From Herpomyces periplanetae (Eukaryota; Ascomycota; Laboulbeniomycetes; Herpomycetales; Herpomycetaceae): a DNA stretch of 64,000 bases. Positions 11,236 through 23,471 of the stretch are shown piece by piece. The stretch covers positions 1 through 64,000 of the forward strand of contig WMKJ01000067.1 of NCBI GenBank assembly GCA_009733715.1. Direction: 5' to 3'. The translations under genes were made by a program, and so were the position numbers. The first letter of the stretch is position 1. Every line of letters begins with the position of its first letter. The notes beneath the pieces were generated by a model, which was not told where the DNA came from, did no database searches, and saw nothing but the letters and a program-made list of their open reading frames with translations.

Positions 11236-14200
11236 TTAATGACCACCGCGATAAAAGCTGCCTTCACGACCAAGAGAGCTGGCCATTTCACCGAATCGAC
11301 CACGAAAGCGAGTAGTATCGTAGGCAAGTAAAACTCTTGCATGAGATTCATCTGTTTGAGAGAAAGCGTAGCCACGTTGATAGCGATGCTTTAACGGCTT
11401 TTGGCCGACTTTGAAGATAGCTTTTTGGAATTGTTCCATGCTGAATATTGGTAAAACGAGTTAGTATAAGGATGAAATGAGACCAAAGAGAGAAAAAAGG
11501 AGAAGTGGTAACTTACCGCGGACGATAATCGGGGACGTTATACTTTTGAATTTCTTGAATATGATGATAAGCTAGAGGGTGATACATCCGCTTAAAGTAT
11601 TTCCAAGCGAAGTCACGAATTAGACAGATCATGGGTAAAATAATTACCATTAATGCAAACTGAGGAGCAGTAATCAAAACGGGTAAAACACCCGTGTACT
11701 CGGGGGCAAAGTGAAGCATTGGAGCAAGAATTGCAAAAGTAGGCAAAAAGATTGCCCAGATAACAAAACTTCCGGGGATTGCAGCGACAGTCCATTTATT
11801 CCAGACGTTTGTGGTCAGAGCAGCTTTTCCCAATACGGTTACCAAAGCTGTAGTGTATAAAGCTGTACCCCAAACCCAATGACCCGCGACGATACCGGAT
11901 CGTAGTGGAGCATCCCAAAGCCAGATTAACTGGGATCCAATATAGAGAATTAGGGAATGATAAAAACCATTGGCAATCCAAGCGACAAATGAATGCATAC
12001 GGAAAAAAATTCTTTTTCGACTTAATGCGTACAATTGAGGATAACGATCGAGTAAACGAGCGCCGACAAATTGGTCGAAGATTCCTATGACGAAGGGAGG
12101 AAGCATGGTAAATAAAACATTGTAAAATGAAAGGGTCCACGATTCATAGATAACTTCACCGGAAAATGCATTTTGAAATGAATACCAGAACTGAGTCATG
12201 AACAAGGTAACGTTTTTGTAGTAAGAATAAAGTATAACATGACTGATTCGATGGCAACTCCATGCGCCGTGCACGAGTAAAAGTTTTCTCAGGAATTTGA
12301 ACTGTGCTAACGAAATATCCGAATTTCGAGCTGCTTGCATTCCTTCGACTCCCGTTATACCTATGCCAATATGAGCTGCTTGAATCATTGATACATCATT
12401 TGCCCCATCTCCAATTGCCAGAAGAACCGACTTTGTGAATTTCTTAGCCAATTTCACCACCAGCGCTTTTTGGAGCGGTGATACTCGACAACACACGACA
12501 CTGCAACACAACAGTGTAAGATCAAATAAGTCTTTTTCAATATCTTTTGTCAAGGCAAATTCCAGGGATTTTCCGTCAATAATCAAGGCAAACTTTTCCC
12601 TTCCTGTTCCTCCCGGTCGAGTAAAATTCGATCCATGATTTCGCACATTTTCAAGATTTCGTCTAATACTCATACTCACATGTTCATGTGTATTCTCATT
12701 AATTATAATAAGATTCATCTCCTCCGAAAGTAATCGACAACTCATCCCGATATTGATCGCCGTCTCTTGTCGATCTCCCGTTAATACCCATATCTTGATT
12801 CCCGCATTTTGTAAGGTTTGGATTGTCTCGGGAACTTCATCTTGTAATTTATCCTCAATTGCCGTTGCGCCTAAAAGTATTAAATTCTTCTCAATCAATT
12901 CAGCTGCCTCATCTAATAATTTTCCTCGATTTCCCGATACTGATAATTGCGCTTCGTTAAACTTTACCCACCATTCCCGAAACTCTTCTTCACTAATTTC
13001 TCGATACGCAATACACAACGTACGCAATCCCTCTGCTGCATACTCTTCCAAATGCACCAGGGTAGTAGATACTATATCATCATCATCATCACCACCACCA
13101 CCACCACCACTACCACCACTGTCCTCACTACCTTTCCCATTGCCTTTCAATCGTTCAAATATCACACTATCTGCTCCTTTGCAATATAATCGTATTTTTC
13201 CATCAGGACACCGAAATAATCCAGACATACGCTTCCGTGTTGAATTAAATTCACAAATAGCCAATAATTCATATTCTTGACATATCCCGTCAATCTCCAA
13301 GCTAAGAATATGAGGTTTCCGTGCAACAAATCGATACCCTAATTCCGCCGCACCTTTGACTAGCGCACCTTCATCCGGTGAAGCAGCTTGGTATTTTATG
13401 CCCTGTTCATTGGAATGATCTTTTTCCCCAGACATTGTATCTACGTACCTTCCACCATGCTTTTCCCCTTTAGAAACACCTTGAACCTCTTCATTTACAT
13501 ATCGACTTAATCCCTCTTCTCCCCCTTTACAAGCACGTTCAGGAATCACAGTGTGACATATTGATAACACGCATAAAAAATGATGTATTAACTGCCAACC
13601 TGTTCGCTTCTCCCTTCGGTTACTCGATAATCGACTAAAATCATAAATTTTACCCCCTTCACCACCGCCATGTAACCTTCGACCTTCACTGCCCTTTTGT
13701 GATTCTAGTGAAGGACTGGAAACTTCCTTAGAAACGTATGTAGTATCTTCAAATGAATCGACTACCGCTTCATCATCAGTATCCCGTAATTCACCCCCGT
13801 ATTGAACGCCCCCAATGGAGCATTGCCGAAATTCCATCTTGTTACATGTAAGTGTACCAGTCTTATCGGAAAATATGTATTCCACTTGACCTAATTCTTC
13901 CACTAAGGAAGAAGTTCGACAGTTAACGGGAGTATCAGTAGGAGAGTAGTAAATATCCAAATCCGAACTGATTAAAAATGCCACTGCATACTGCACTAAT
14001 TCCAGCGTAACAAATAATGATAGCGGTACTAAATTCGAGTATAATACCCAATATGTTAATAAATCCACAAAAAATTGACGCACGGCAGATGATTCCCGGT
14101 AATTCAGATAAGCCAATTCCCGCCAACTAGTAGAGCGAAGTATAATATCACCCACAGAACTTATAACGCTAAGTATAACTAATATGGCACCTAAGATTAA

Positions 14201-15133
14201 TATTTGTACGTTGACCATACGAGCGATCGTCGTTTTTTTAATCGGCGTAGTTGTCGCATTGCGCAAAAGTTTTGTCTCATGACCCGTGAATACGACTACC
14301 CCGTAAACCCACGGTGTATTTCGCAAGGTGGCACCACGTAATAGTAATTGATCCGGTGATAAGGAAACTTCAACATCTTGGCCGCTGGTACACTTAACTT
14401 TTAGGGTAGCCTCAAATGTATACAAGCTACAATTAGGTTGCTCGGAGCGAATTACGGCGGAAAATTTGGATAAATCTTCCGTTGAAAGTAAATTGGATGT
14501 TTCCCCTAACGCTTGACGTATTTTTAAATTAGTTTCACCGTCCAAATTACATGTCTCAATATAGCATAAGCCATCTGGTTCAGAGCTTGACAAGAGTATA
14601 AGGTCCGCCGGAAGCGCTTGTTCCGATTCCACCCGTAGTATATCCCCAACTCGCACTTCTTTCCACGTAGACGAAATGAAAGTAGGCGGAGTAGACGTTA
14701 TAGAAAAAACTTTGGTAGGTAGATTATTCAATACACGATCACACGATCGTCTTTGGGAATCTTCAATCAGTTCCTTAACGGCCGATATCAATAACACCAA
14801 CGTAAGTGGAAGGATAGTTGTAAATCGATTAGTAGGTGATATATTGGGTATTTGTTGTAAGACGGATGTAAAAAGGAAAAATAGGTTGGCGTATTTTGAG
14901 AACTGTTCGTATAAAAATTTGAAAAAAAACGTAAATGGTGTATACTTGGCAGTAGATATTTTGTTAGTAACAAAATCTTTAGAAACACTTGGAGTAGATT
15001 GTTCGGGCGAATTGACAAAAATGATACGAGGTGATGTGGAGATATTTTTTGTATCTTTGGTGATCCTGTGGTTAGCCGAAGGTAACAAGGTTAAAATGCG
15101 TTGAAATAATACAAACTTTCGTAAATTCACCAT
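11236..15133 (-). CDS. DRS2: P4-ATPase phospholipid flippase, Drs2 class
   Basis: Two exons, 15133-11517 and 11440-11236, about 1273 residues. The intron joins YNVPDYRPR to MEQFQKAIF, which matches the Drs2/ATP8A tail (RGYAFSQTDES ... AYDTTRFRGRFGEM). Family marks in order: PRIIFVN and ISTAKYTPFTF at the N terminus, actuator loop NLDGETNLK, phosphorylation site DKTGTLTCNK, KGADSVIFERL in the nucleotide domain, LTGDRQETAINIG, GDGANDVSMIQAAHIGIGI, then the membrane helices. The enzyme moves aminophospholipids to the cytosolic leaflet of Golgi and endosomal membranes, usually with a Cdc50-type partner. The nucleotide domain carries a fungal insertion with a Gly/Asp run coded by CAC/CAT repeats near 13083-13130. 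The N terminus is short for the class. The ATG at 15133 is the first ATG in frame, but an upstream exon is possible. Confidence 0.93.
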
Positions 15134-15480
15134 GACAAAATAGTTAAACAGACGAAATATTAAGGGAAAATAGCGTAAAATCTTCCATATAATTATAACC
15201 ACCCTGTGCGTGCTGCTTTAAATATGGTAAATATAGAAGAAGATGCTTTATCGATTAGCCCGCACGCGCGTACAGAGCAAAAAATTGTCAATTTATGCGC
15301 GAAATTAACCTGGACGAACCAACGAGCGAATGAAGGGGAAAAATCTTCTACCGGGAAAAAAAAAATCCTCCCCGACCAGATAAAGATCATCCAGCCCGAA
15401 CCCCTACGCCACACAAACCCTACGCCACCGCTGACTCATCGCCTGGCGTGGCGGTGAGCGCATGCTGTGGCAGTGGACGG
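15134..15480. other. Short intergenic region between tandem genes
   Basis: Holds the flippase promoter or 5' leader and the mL46 3' end in under 350 bp. It is GC-richer near 15400-15470. It may contain an unrecognised 5' exon of the flippase. Confidence 0.5.
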
Positions 15481-16762
15481 CTACCGTTCGGGAAGGAACA
15501 AGTGAGCCTCTTTCCAAAACAAATCGCCCACCCTGTCGCGGATTTCGGTGCGGGTGAGCCATTTAAAGTCACGATAAGTTTCGTGATCGACAGAAAGAGG
15601 AGACTGAGTTAGATTGGTAAATCTCTGTCGGGGGTTGATACGCGCTTTCATGAAGAAAGTTTTATCGCCCAAGTCACGAATTTGCTTGTCTTCAATGTTA
15701 TGGGGTAGTTGTTCACCCGGGCGTAGTACACTTTTAAGAACTTCGATTAAACTTTCTGGTCGTATAACTGCTTTATCATAATTTTCTTCATAATATCCAA
15801 TTGGATTATTTCCCACTATCCAAATCATGGCATCATCTTTCATGATTTGATGTGCAATTCGTTCCGTTGTCTAAGTGTATTATGTGTTATTATACGTCAG
15901 TAAATATTGAAGTAAACGTATACGGATATATATACTCAATTTTACCGTCAATTTAACTTGGGTATACAAGGATATTGTTCACTTGTTATTTTAACGTGAT
16001 AATGACAGTAATACTTAATATATATATTTTCACCTTGTATAAACGATTAAGTTAGGACAATCATAGTCATGGTGTACATACCTTTCTTAAACCATCTCGA
16101 CCCCGCATTAAAGCTCGGGGAAATCTCCATTCCCCTTGCTCTGTCTGTACCATTAAGTAAATTGTTTTATCCAAACGTCTATTTAAGCTTTGCATTTTAG
16201 CACAACCATCTTCTGCCGTTATACGGGGATTTGGTAAATGATAAGTTTCATCATCATGTTGGACATTATTATCACTGTTACGATTTCCCAAACTTTCCAT
16301 CATTTCCGTATTGGCACTTCGAGCTGCCTCGTTGGCTTCGTTTACCAATGCTTTAACTTGATTGTCCATGGAGCATATCTCGGCTTCTTTGCCTTGTAAA
16401 AGTTCATCGCGCCAAGCATACTTTCCACTCGCATCAAATCGCCCAATATCGTAAGCTGCACTTCCACCACGCGCTCTCATACGTCGTTCCCATGATTTCA
16501 AGTTAACGCTACCTTTACGCATGTAAAAGTGCCGATTAAAAGGTTGACATAATCTTTCATTCAATCTCCGTTGATACATAAAATAGGCTTGTTCAAATGA
16601 TGTTAACTCTCGTGTTAATACGGGTGGACGACTTAATACTAAACTCGCGTAAACTCGATATCCATCAATCCATTCTTTTGCTTCTACACCTACACTATAC
16701 CACCTACGAAAACCGTACCCGTGTAATCTCCCCCTCATTAACCCAATCTTCATAGTTAACAT
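15481..16762 (-). CDS. MRPL17: Mitochondrial large ribosomal subunit protein mL46
   Basis: Two exons, 16762-16082 and 15870-15481, 356 residues; the intron is phase 0. The N terminus is basic and Ser/Tyr-containing (GLMRGRLHGYGFRRWYS), as expected for a mitochondrial presequence. The body matches mL46: YRVYASLVLSRPPVLTREL, then FEQAYFMYQRRLNERLC, the Nudix-like core GEWRFPRALMRGRDGLRK, IWIVGNNPIGYYEE, DKTFFMKARI and the ending DFKWLTRTEIRDRVGDLFWK. It is a structural component of the mitoribosome. The gene symbol follows the yeast ortholog name. Confidence 0.88.
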
Positions 16763-17006
16763 ATCACTAAAAAATCGTGTTACACTTGATTAAATTTATT
16801 CAAACTAAACCAATTCATTACAACTTGACACTCTATTTTCCGACTCATCAACCAAATCTGCCAACCCGCATTCGGGGAATATTTTCCCCGCCCCAATGAC
16901 TAATCCCAATGAGTGAATCTCCCAAACTTATGGGGAAAAGACGTCTGACGGAAGTGAAAGATGAGCAAAGGGGAATTGATGGAATTTATCCTAATACTTA
17001 ATACAT

Positions 17007-18460
17007 TTACGCAGGGTAGTTTGCTTCAACTTCATCACGAGATGCATCTTCATCATCTACTTCATCATCAATAACTTCATCATCATCATCATCATCTTCT
17101 TCTTCTTCCTCTTCCTCATCAAGGGTGTTAATACCGTCACCCTTAACTAAACTTTCAACTTCAACATCGTCCGAGTCAACTTGGGATACGATTGAAGCAA
17201 CAGTCCCGGTCTCACGATCTTCATCTTCTTCAACTTCTTCTAATTCATCCACTTCATCATCATCACCATCACCGTCATCCATTTCTAACATATCTTCAGC
17301 TTCAACGTCATAATCATCTTCGGTGATTGTTCTATCCACATCATCCGTTACTGATATGTCTATATCATCAGCAACATTTTCCGGTAGCTTGATTTCTCGT
17401 AAACTTGACCCGTGAATCTTTTTAGCGGCTTTAGCTTCGGTTTGGACATTTTTACTCTTTCGGCCCTTATCTTTACCCGATGTCGCAGACGTGGACACTT
17501 GATGAGCTGTCCTGGTTTCCGTAGTATCTAGGTTCCCGGGAATAGTGGGGTTTAAAGTAAGTGGTGTACTGGCGGTATTGATTGCTGAACTTGAGGTGAT
17601 TGATGAAGTAGTATCGATCATGGAGTCACCTTTGCGATTAAGTGTAGAGTTCAAACGCTTCTTGCCACTTTGTGCCGTATTTCCAGATCGTGAATAATTA
17701 CCCGTAATTCGTCTTCCAGTTCCATTTGCTTTCTTACGCCCAGTGACCGCTACCGTTTCGCTTACGGGATTCGTTGCTACATTTAAACGTATGTTACTCA
17801 GATTACATATGATTAATATAACGGTTGAAAGTAAACTAAACCCTTTTCTCACTCTCACAAGATGACTTGCCTCTCAGGCAAAACTTACCTGCGCTATCCG
17901 TTTCATGCTTCACGCTTCCAACGACACAGTTTTCCCTTTCTCCGTCACCCGGTATCAATGTATCCAGAGTACTGTTAATTACGCCCTCTGATAAGCAAGC
18001 GTGGTTTACGTTGGTAGTGCCGGGGACAGCGGTGGTGGCGTCCCCGTTACCTGATACTAACTTTGTTCGACCACGCTTAGTACGGAAAGGTTTCTCTGAC
18101 GGCTAACACATTATTGACCGTATGACATGGTGTAATGTTAGTCTCAGACAGTTTTAATTATGTGCTAGTTTATTTGGTAGATGAACGTTAGGTTAAGGCA
18201 AAACGTACCGTGGGAGGAGGGCTGTCACTTGGTTCAGAATCATCGACATTTTCAGTCATACATTTTTGTAAATGTTGTAAGAGTACAGCTCTCTCCAGTC
18301 TCATTTTTAGAATGGTGCGATCTATACGATGTTTTCTTAAGCGGAGTGAATCATTATGTGATTCAATTTCGGTAATTCGTCTTCGTAGTTCGATACATTT
18401 TCGATAATACGCTGCTTCCACTGAAGGAGGTAATTGAGAATTTAACGTTCCCGCTTTCAT
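17007..18460 (-). CDS. INO80F/TFPT-like coiled-coil protein with acidic tail (three exons)
   Basis: Exons 18460-18209, 18102-17889 and 17776-17007 join in frame (phase 0, then phase 1) to 411 residues. Residues about 12-65 form a coiled coil, AAYYRKCIELRRRITEIESH then LRLRKHRIDRTILKMRLERA, matching the INO80 complex subunit F (TFPT) signature of a tyrosine-led helix ending in RLxxERAVLLQHL. Next come a Pro-rich turn and a basic EKPFRTKRGRTK motif, as in fungal members. Exon 3 gives a Ser/Thr-rich linker and a long Asp/Glu-rich tail. It is likely a nuclear chromatin-remodelling subunit. The ORF of exon 3 alone extends upstream into what looks like a signal peptide, but that stretch is the second intron (GTAAGT donor 17888, branch GAGTAAC, AG at 17777). 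The family call rests on one helix. Confidence 0.65.
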
Positions 18461-18687
18461 ATTTTGGGCGTAAGGGAAATATTTAACGAGAAGAGAGGAC
18501 TTGAATTGATCATAGATTAAGAAACGAAAACGTATTAAGATAACCTGCAGAGTAACTTTTGAAAATAAAACTAAGTAAGGATGTTTTTTATTGGTATAAT
18601 AGTTGAACGTTTGAACAAAACGGGAATTTGAAACTGGATAGAATAGCAGAGAAGGGAAGGGGAAACAATAAGGTAGAGTAGAGTAGA

Positions 18688-18764
18688 GAGGTGTGGTATT
18701 GTAAGGTATTGTGTGCAGTGATGCACTGTGGTGTATTGTACAGTAGTGTACCACATCACACCTC
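18688..18764. repeat. Imperfect inverted repeat
   Basis: Arms GAGGTGTGGT (18688) and ACCACATCACACCTC (ends 18764) pair around a centre that contains a second small palindrome, CAGTGATGCACTG. It lies about 230 bp upstream of the start at 18460 and could form a cruciform or an RNA hairpin in the 5' leader. Confidence 0.45.
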
Positions 18765-18913
18765 ATTTGGATCTGTCTCCACTACTCTGCCCAATGTGCC
18801 ACAAAGTGTACCTCATCTCGTCTCATCTTTTCTTCCCATCGCCCACTCCACCACTAACAATCGTTCATCTCATCTCAACCCCAAAACCGCTTACCTAAAT
18901 GTGCTGATTATGG

Positions 18914-18937
18914 CACGTGAACAGCAGGGAGCACGTG
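18914..18937. promoter_or_regulatory. Pair of CACGTG E-boxes
   Basis: CACGTG at 18914-18919 and 18932-18937, 18 bp apart, about 460 bp upstream of the INO80F-like start codon. Confidence 0.4.
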
Positions 18938-19793
18938 ATGTAATAGGGGGTGGTGTGGGGGAGAGGATTAGGGGGATAGAGTGGGGAGGGATAAAAAAGA
19001 TCGTGAAAAAGGGAAATTTTGGGGGAAAGGGTGGGAAAATTTGGATAAAGTTAAAATTAAATTAAATTCTAAGAAAGGTAGTATTATTGTTAATTATAAA
19101 GTGGGAAACTGAAGACAATTAAACATTTTACGGTAATACTTGTATAAATGAATATACAACAACTTATTACCGAACAAATTTTATCAAAAATTCATCGTTC
19201 AAGCCAAACTATCTTCTGGTCATATAACAACGTCGCGAACATCTCGGTTGGGGCAACATTAGTAAGCAGGTTAGTTTGGGCGGTGGAAAGTATGAAGGGA
19301 TGAAGGGGATTAGAGAGAGGAAATGATTTGGTTTATTGGCAGTGGAGCGGGGTGGGCGTGGATTTACAATAAATACCGTTTAATATGTATACATACAGAT
19401 TCATTACCGGGAGATTTTGACAACGGTTATCATCCTACACACTTTAAATAATGTGAGAAGTGTATAAGGAGATTCTCCTAAAAACTAAAAGCGGCGGATA
19501 CTTGGAGGGGAATGGTTGAAAGTACACTAACGCTTGGATAGATAGTGATGGGAATGGTAGTTGTAGTGGAGATAAATTTATTCAAACAGCATAAATCATG
19601 TAAACTAAACATTCATGAATTAAAAGCACTATGAGGCAGGCTTCTTTTATCGTGTGAATTAACAATAACAAAAGAATTATTTCAAAGCATGTACATACAT
19701 TAATGACATGTAAATATTGTGAAAGGGTGTGTATGGAAGGGTATTGTGCGATACATCAAGGTAAAATACTAAAACAACAATTTTTATTTAATA

Positions 19794-21244
19794 CTATCGT
19801 TGTCGATGCTGTCGTCGCAGTCGTGTGAGACCCTCGGTAGAATCTCTACACGCATAATGAACCGGTGTGTCCAATGCAATTACATTCGGTGGTGTGCTAC
19901 GGTTAAAACAGTATGAACCAAGGGGATTGGTAGTTGATCTGTCAAAATGTTCAGGGGTGCCACGGCTATCAATTCCATCGTTAGCGCATGACGGTTGTGT
20001 TATATTTGTCGTTTGATGATCACTAAGGTTAGAATCACCGCTATACGTTGACGACGTTCGCCTTGATGAACCAGTTCGATGAGAAAATAATCTATTAGAA
20101 TTCCACAAATTCCAACATCGTGATGATATAACATTCAACGTAGAACTTCCGTGTAATATACTCGATGATGTATGCTGCGAAAGCCATGAATGAAGTGAGT
20201 TATTCAAATCCGAGAACCTCCGCATACGACGTGTATCTCCACCATTCGATGCCGTTTCATACTGTTGCCGTAACCGGCGATTACAAGCTTGAGCCACCAA
20301 ATCCACTAATTCTTCTTCACGGCCTGCCCAATCTTCAACATTTTGTCCATCCAGCATACCCTCTTCATTGATGATTTGCATTATTTGTTCGCTTAATTCA
20401 CACGAATGTAAGTCTGGTGTGTATTGGTGGTTTGACGTGGAAGTCCCGGAAGTTGACGACGTCGATCTACGCCTCCAATGAAAAATGTAGGATCTTCGAG
20501 ACTGTTCAGGAGGCGTTTGATTTTGTTCACCTGACAAAGTTCGATGTGGTGATGAATTACTTAATTGCGAGAAATTTCCCCGTGGTGTCGAGTATGATGA
20601 TTCGGATTCATTATCATGGGATGATACTGATGATGATGCTAACTCAAGTTCATGTATTTGATGTATTAATCGACGGTATTCATCGTCAACTTCATCCGAC
20701 GTAGATGTCGCCGTATCATGGGAAACGAGTTGATCAGTAGGGTCAAACAAAATGGGTTGATAACTATTTCGCGGGACTAATTGCTCGTGTAATGTATAAA
20801 ATTTAGCTATTTCCTGTTTTTCCATATCCGATTTCACATATTGAGAATTGAATCGGAGAAATACTTCAAGTATAGCTGTCAGCGTAGTATTCAATTTGGT
20901 ATCTCGTACTTCTGATCGACATGCTGGACAAATGTAAGGGAAGAAAGGCGTGGGTGAAGTAAGTAAACGTTGTTGGTTAGTTTGAAACCATCGTTTTAAA
21001 CAAGCGCCACAAAATGTGTGCAAACAGTCGAGTAATGTTAAAGGTTGGAATAGAATTTCCGTGCATATCTAAGCGTAGATAGTCAAAAAGTTAGTTTAGA
21101 CCAAACAAACAAAGTAGATACAGTAGTTATTAAAAGGATATGTGATAGTAAGGAAAAAGTGGTTTGGCGTACAGAACAGGTTAATTCTTGCTGTAAACTT
21201 GTCACATCATTGTGTAAAGTTGGAGTATTCAGAGTGTCCGTCAT
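19794..21244 (-). CDS. RING-finger E3 ubiquitin ligase, CHFR-like
   Basis: Exons 21244-21173 and 21068-19794 join at phase 0 to 448 residues (MTDTLNTPTLHN...). The RING finger spans the junction: LTCSIC, then ILFQPLTLLDCLHTFCGACL and YICPACRSEV give a C3HC4 pattern with an extended loop before the last Cys pair. The following helix (LNTTLTAILEVFLRF) and KSDMEKQEIAKFY resemble the segment after the RING in CHFR checkpoint ligases. No FHA domain precedes the RING; only about 22 residues do. The C-terminal 300 residues are Ser/Thr-rich and disordered, and end in a basic, Cys-containing stretch. It probably transfers ubiquitin with an E2 enzyme; the substrates are unknown. The RING is certain, the CHFR link is moderate. 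Confidence 0.8.
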
Positions 21245-21870
21245 GACGGGCGCAAAGATTTAGGATGAGAAGGGTAAGGATGTTCGTTGTATATACAACG
21301 AGTAAAGCGTCGATCAGAAATAATGGATAGTTCAGGTGTAATAAATATTGGGAAAATAAGAGGGGTGTGAATGGGGAAAAGGGTTGAGAGCAAAGGGAGA
21401 GTGGTGAAGATGGGGAGGGTAATTAATGAGAAAATACGGTAAGTCTTTTCCGGATGATGAAGGATATGAAAGTGGGAAAAAGGGTAGCCTGAAATGTATC
21501 ACTTATGAGAGGGTAAAGTCTGGGGGAAAAGATGTGGGAGAAAGCTCGTGAATGTAACCAAGATAAAAATAGTTAAAGTGAATGTAACGATAAATGAACC
21601 AATTATACGGGGGGATGTTAACGTCAGTATGGAGGGAATGCTTGACGGAAACGTTAACGAAGATGGCTATAAAAGGGTTATGAGTAGTATGAAAAAAGAA
21701 AATTGTTCGGGTGAAGTAGCAAATACGAAGCGAGAAAAAAGGTGATGAAGTTTTCAATGAAAAGACGACGATTGGTGTATATTGATGACTGGAACGTGTA
21801 GATGCAGGAAGGATGATCAAAGGATAATAAGAGGGTAGCAAAGATGGTGATGATAACAGAGAGGAATTAT

Positions 21871-21914
21871 GGGGGAGGGGGAGGAGGAGGAGGAGGAGGA
21901 AGAGGAGAAGAAGG
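21871..21914. repeat. GGA/GAGGAG microsatellite
   Basis: A run of GGA and GGGGGA units on the + strand inside the purine-rich upstream region of the RING gene. Confidence 0.7.
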
Positions 21915-23340
21915 AATAGGAAGGGCAGGTAAAGAGTATTTCGGGGAAATTTTAAGGGATGAGTTAAGAGGATGGATGATGGACTCACTACGACGCTTGA
22001 CTTTGTTACGCACGAATACACGGACAAGTGAACCAATAAGAAATGTAACAGAAGGAATAGTCAATTGGAAGGAATTCGTCAATGTGTAGGAAGGTAAACT
22101 TAACGCCAGGACGAAGAGAGACGGAACAAGATGTTGCAGATAGCATAGACACAGACAACCAAGCTGGCAAGAAGTGGACTTGAGTAATGCGAGGAGGTTG
22201 AGCCTAGATATATAAGTTTTTCTAGAGCGTCATGAACCAAAGATGTATTATCGTGAAGATCGTGGGAGGGAGTCTGGGCGCGCGCGTATAAAACCTTCAA
22301 ACGAGGCGCGGAATACCCCAAAAATTATTAAGCACTGACAAAACGAAAATATCGTCTACGTCAATGATGCATGAATGTGTATTACACTAACACAGTGACG
22401 CAAACGAAACAAAATGGAAGTTTGGAATGTAATGGCATAGCAGAATGTTGTACGGCGAGAAAAGAATTGGTTTAGCATTGAGATGATGGTAGACGGATGG
22501 CAATATGATTCATATACGTAAATAGTAACATTGGAACCCCGATGATAACTGTCTGTAACATGTAGGATGTCGACTAACGAGCCAACGAGCGGGGAATAAA
22601 GTGAACAAGAGCGCGTGGGACGATATCGAACTAGTCTGAAAAAAGAAACGATCCTCTTTTTATACTTGGTGATACGAGAAATGTTTAAGGCTAACAACGA
22701 ACCTAGAGCGCCTTGCACAGTAAAAATTTAAGCAATGTTACTAGTAAACGTAGTAAATCCGTCTTTCATGACGGATGTATGCCTAATGTATTGTATAGAT
22801 TGGAAGGGATAGATGTGAATCAATTCAAATTAAGCGAATTAGAATATAGGGTTGACATGAGAAACATGTGTAAGTTGAGGTAAAGCCTGATATTTGACAA
22901 GCAAGCCGTTTATTAAATGAATAGGCTGCCTAGATTGAAGAAAGCAAAGTGTCGAGGCGAGGGAGGGGAAATCGTAATTAAAACGGTGAAGATTACGAGG
23001 ACAACGTCAACTTCATAGTAGGATTGGTTAGAATTCAGATAAATAAAACCTCATAGGCCCAGTACACCTGAACAGGATTCGGGCGATGTTGGACAAGATG
23101 AACCCAAGAACCATTGACAGAGTGTATAGCCCGAGGTGCCAAACATCTTGGGTTCTAAATACGATAGACAGCCTGCGCTCAACACGATTTAAACATCTTT
23201 GTAGCCCTTCTCACGATGCAGCGAACAGAGAACACCATTTCCAACTGTAGGCATCAGCACCAGCGCTCCCTTGCCCCAAGCTCCCTTACACTTCACCAAT
23301 TTCATTCTAACGTACCCATCGCATCCCACATCTTCACCAG

Positions 23341-23378
23341 CATTCCATTCTCATTCTCATTCCCATTCCCATTCCCAT
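23341..23378. repeat. ATTCTC/ATTCCC tandem repeat
   Basis: Six tandem 6-mers of the type CATTCTCATTCCC, about 100 bp downstream of the stop codon at 23472. Confidence 0.6.
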
Positions 23379-23471
23379 AAAATAAGCTTGTCCGAAGTTC
23401 AAATATGCCCAATCGCATCAAACGGACTTTATAGGCTCATCAGCCTTGTAATGTACTCTTGCGATTAACTT

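Larger units (their letters stand above)
18461..19793. other. Intergenic region with inverted repeat and E-box pair
   Basis: Upstream of the INO80F-like gene and downstream of the RING gene. It includes GAGTA repeats at 18672-18690, an inverted repeat at 18688-18764 and paired CACGTG boxes. No gene is seen. Confidence 0.5.
21245..23471. other. Intergenic region, RING gene promoter and 3' flank of the PP1-subunit gene
   Basis: The + strand is A/G-rich at 21350-22090, which gives false minus-strand ORFs rich in Leu, Pro and Ser. Short repeats are listed separately. No supported gene. Confidence 0.6.

Noticed and set aside
12753-13280. 175-codon + strand ORF inside the flippase gene
   Set aside because: Antisense to the conserved P4-ATPase nucleotide domain.
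17777-17858. Signal peptide at the start of the acidic ORF ending at 17007
   Set aside because: The stretch has a GT donor, branch site and AG acceptor, and splicing it out joins the upstream exons in frame.
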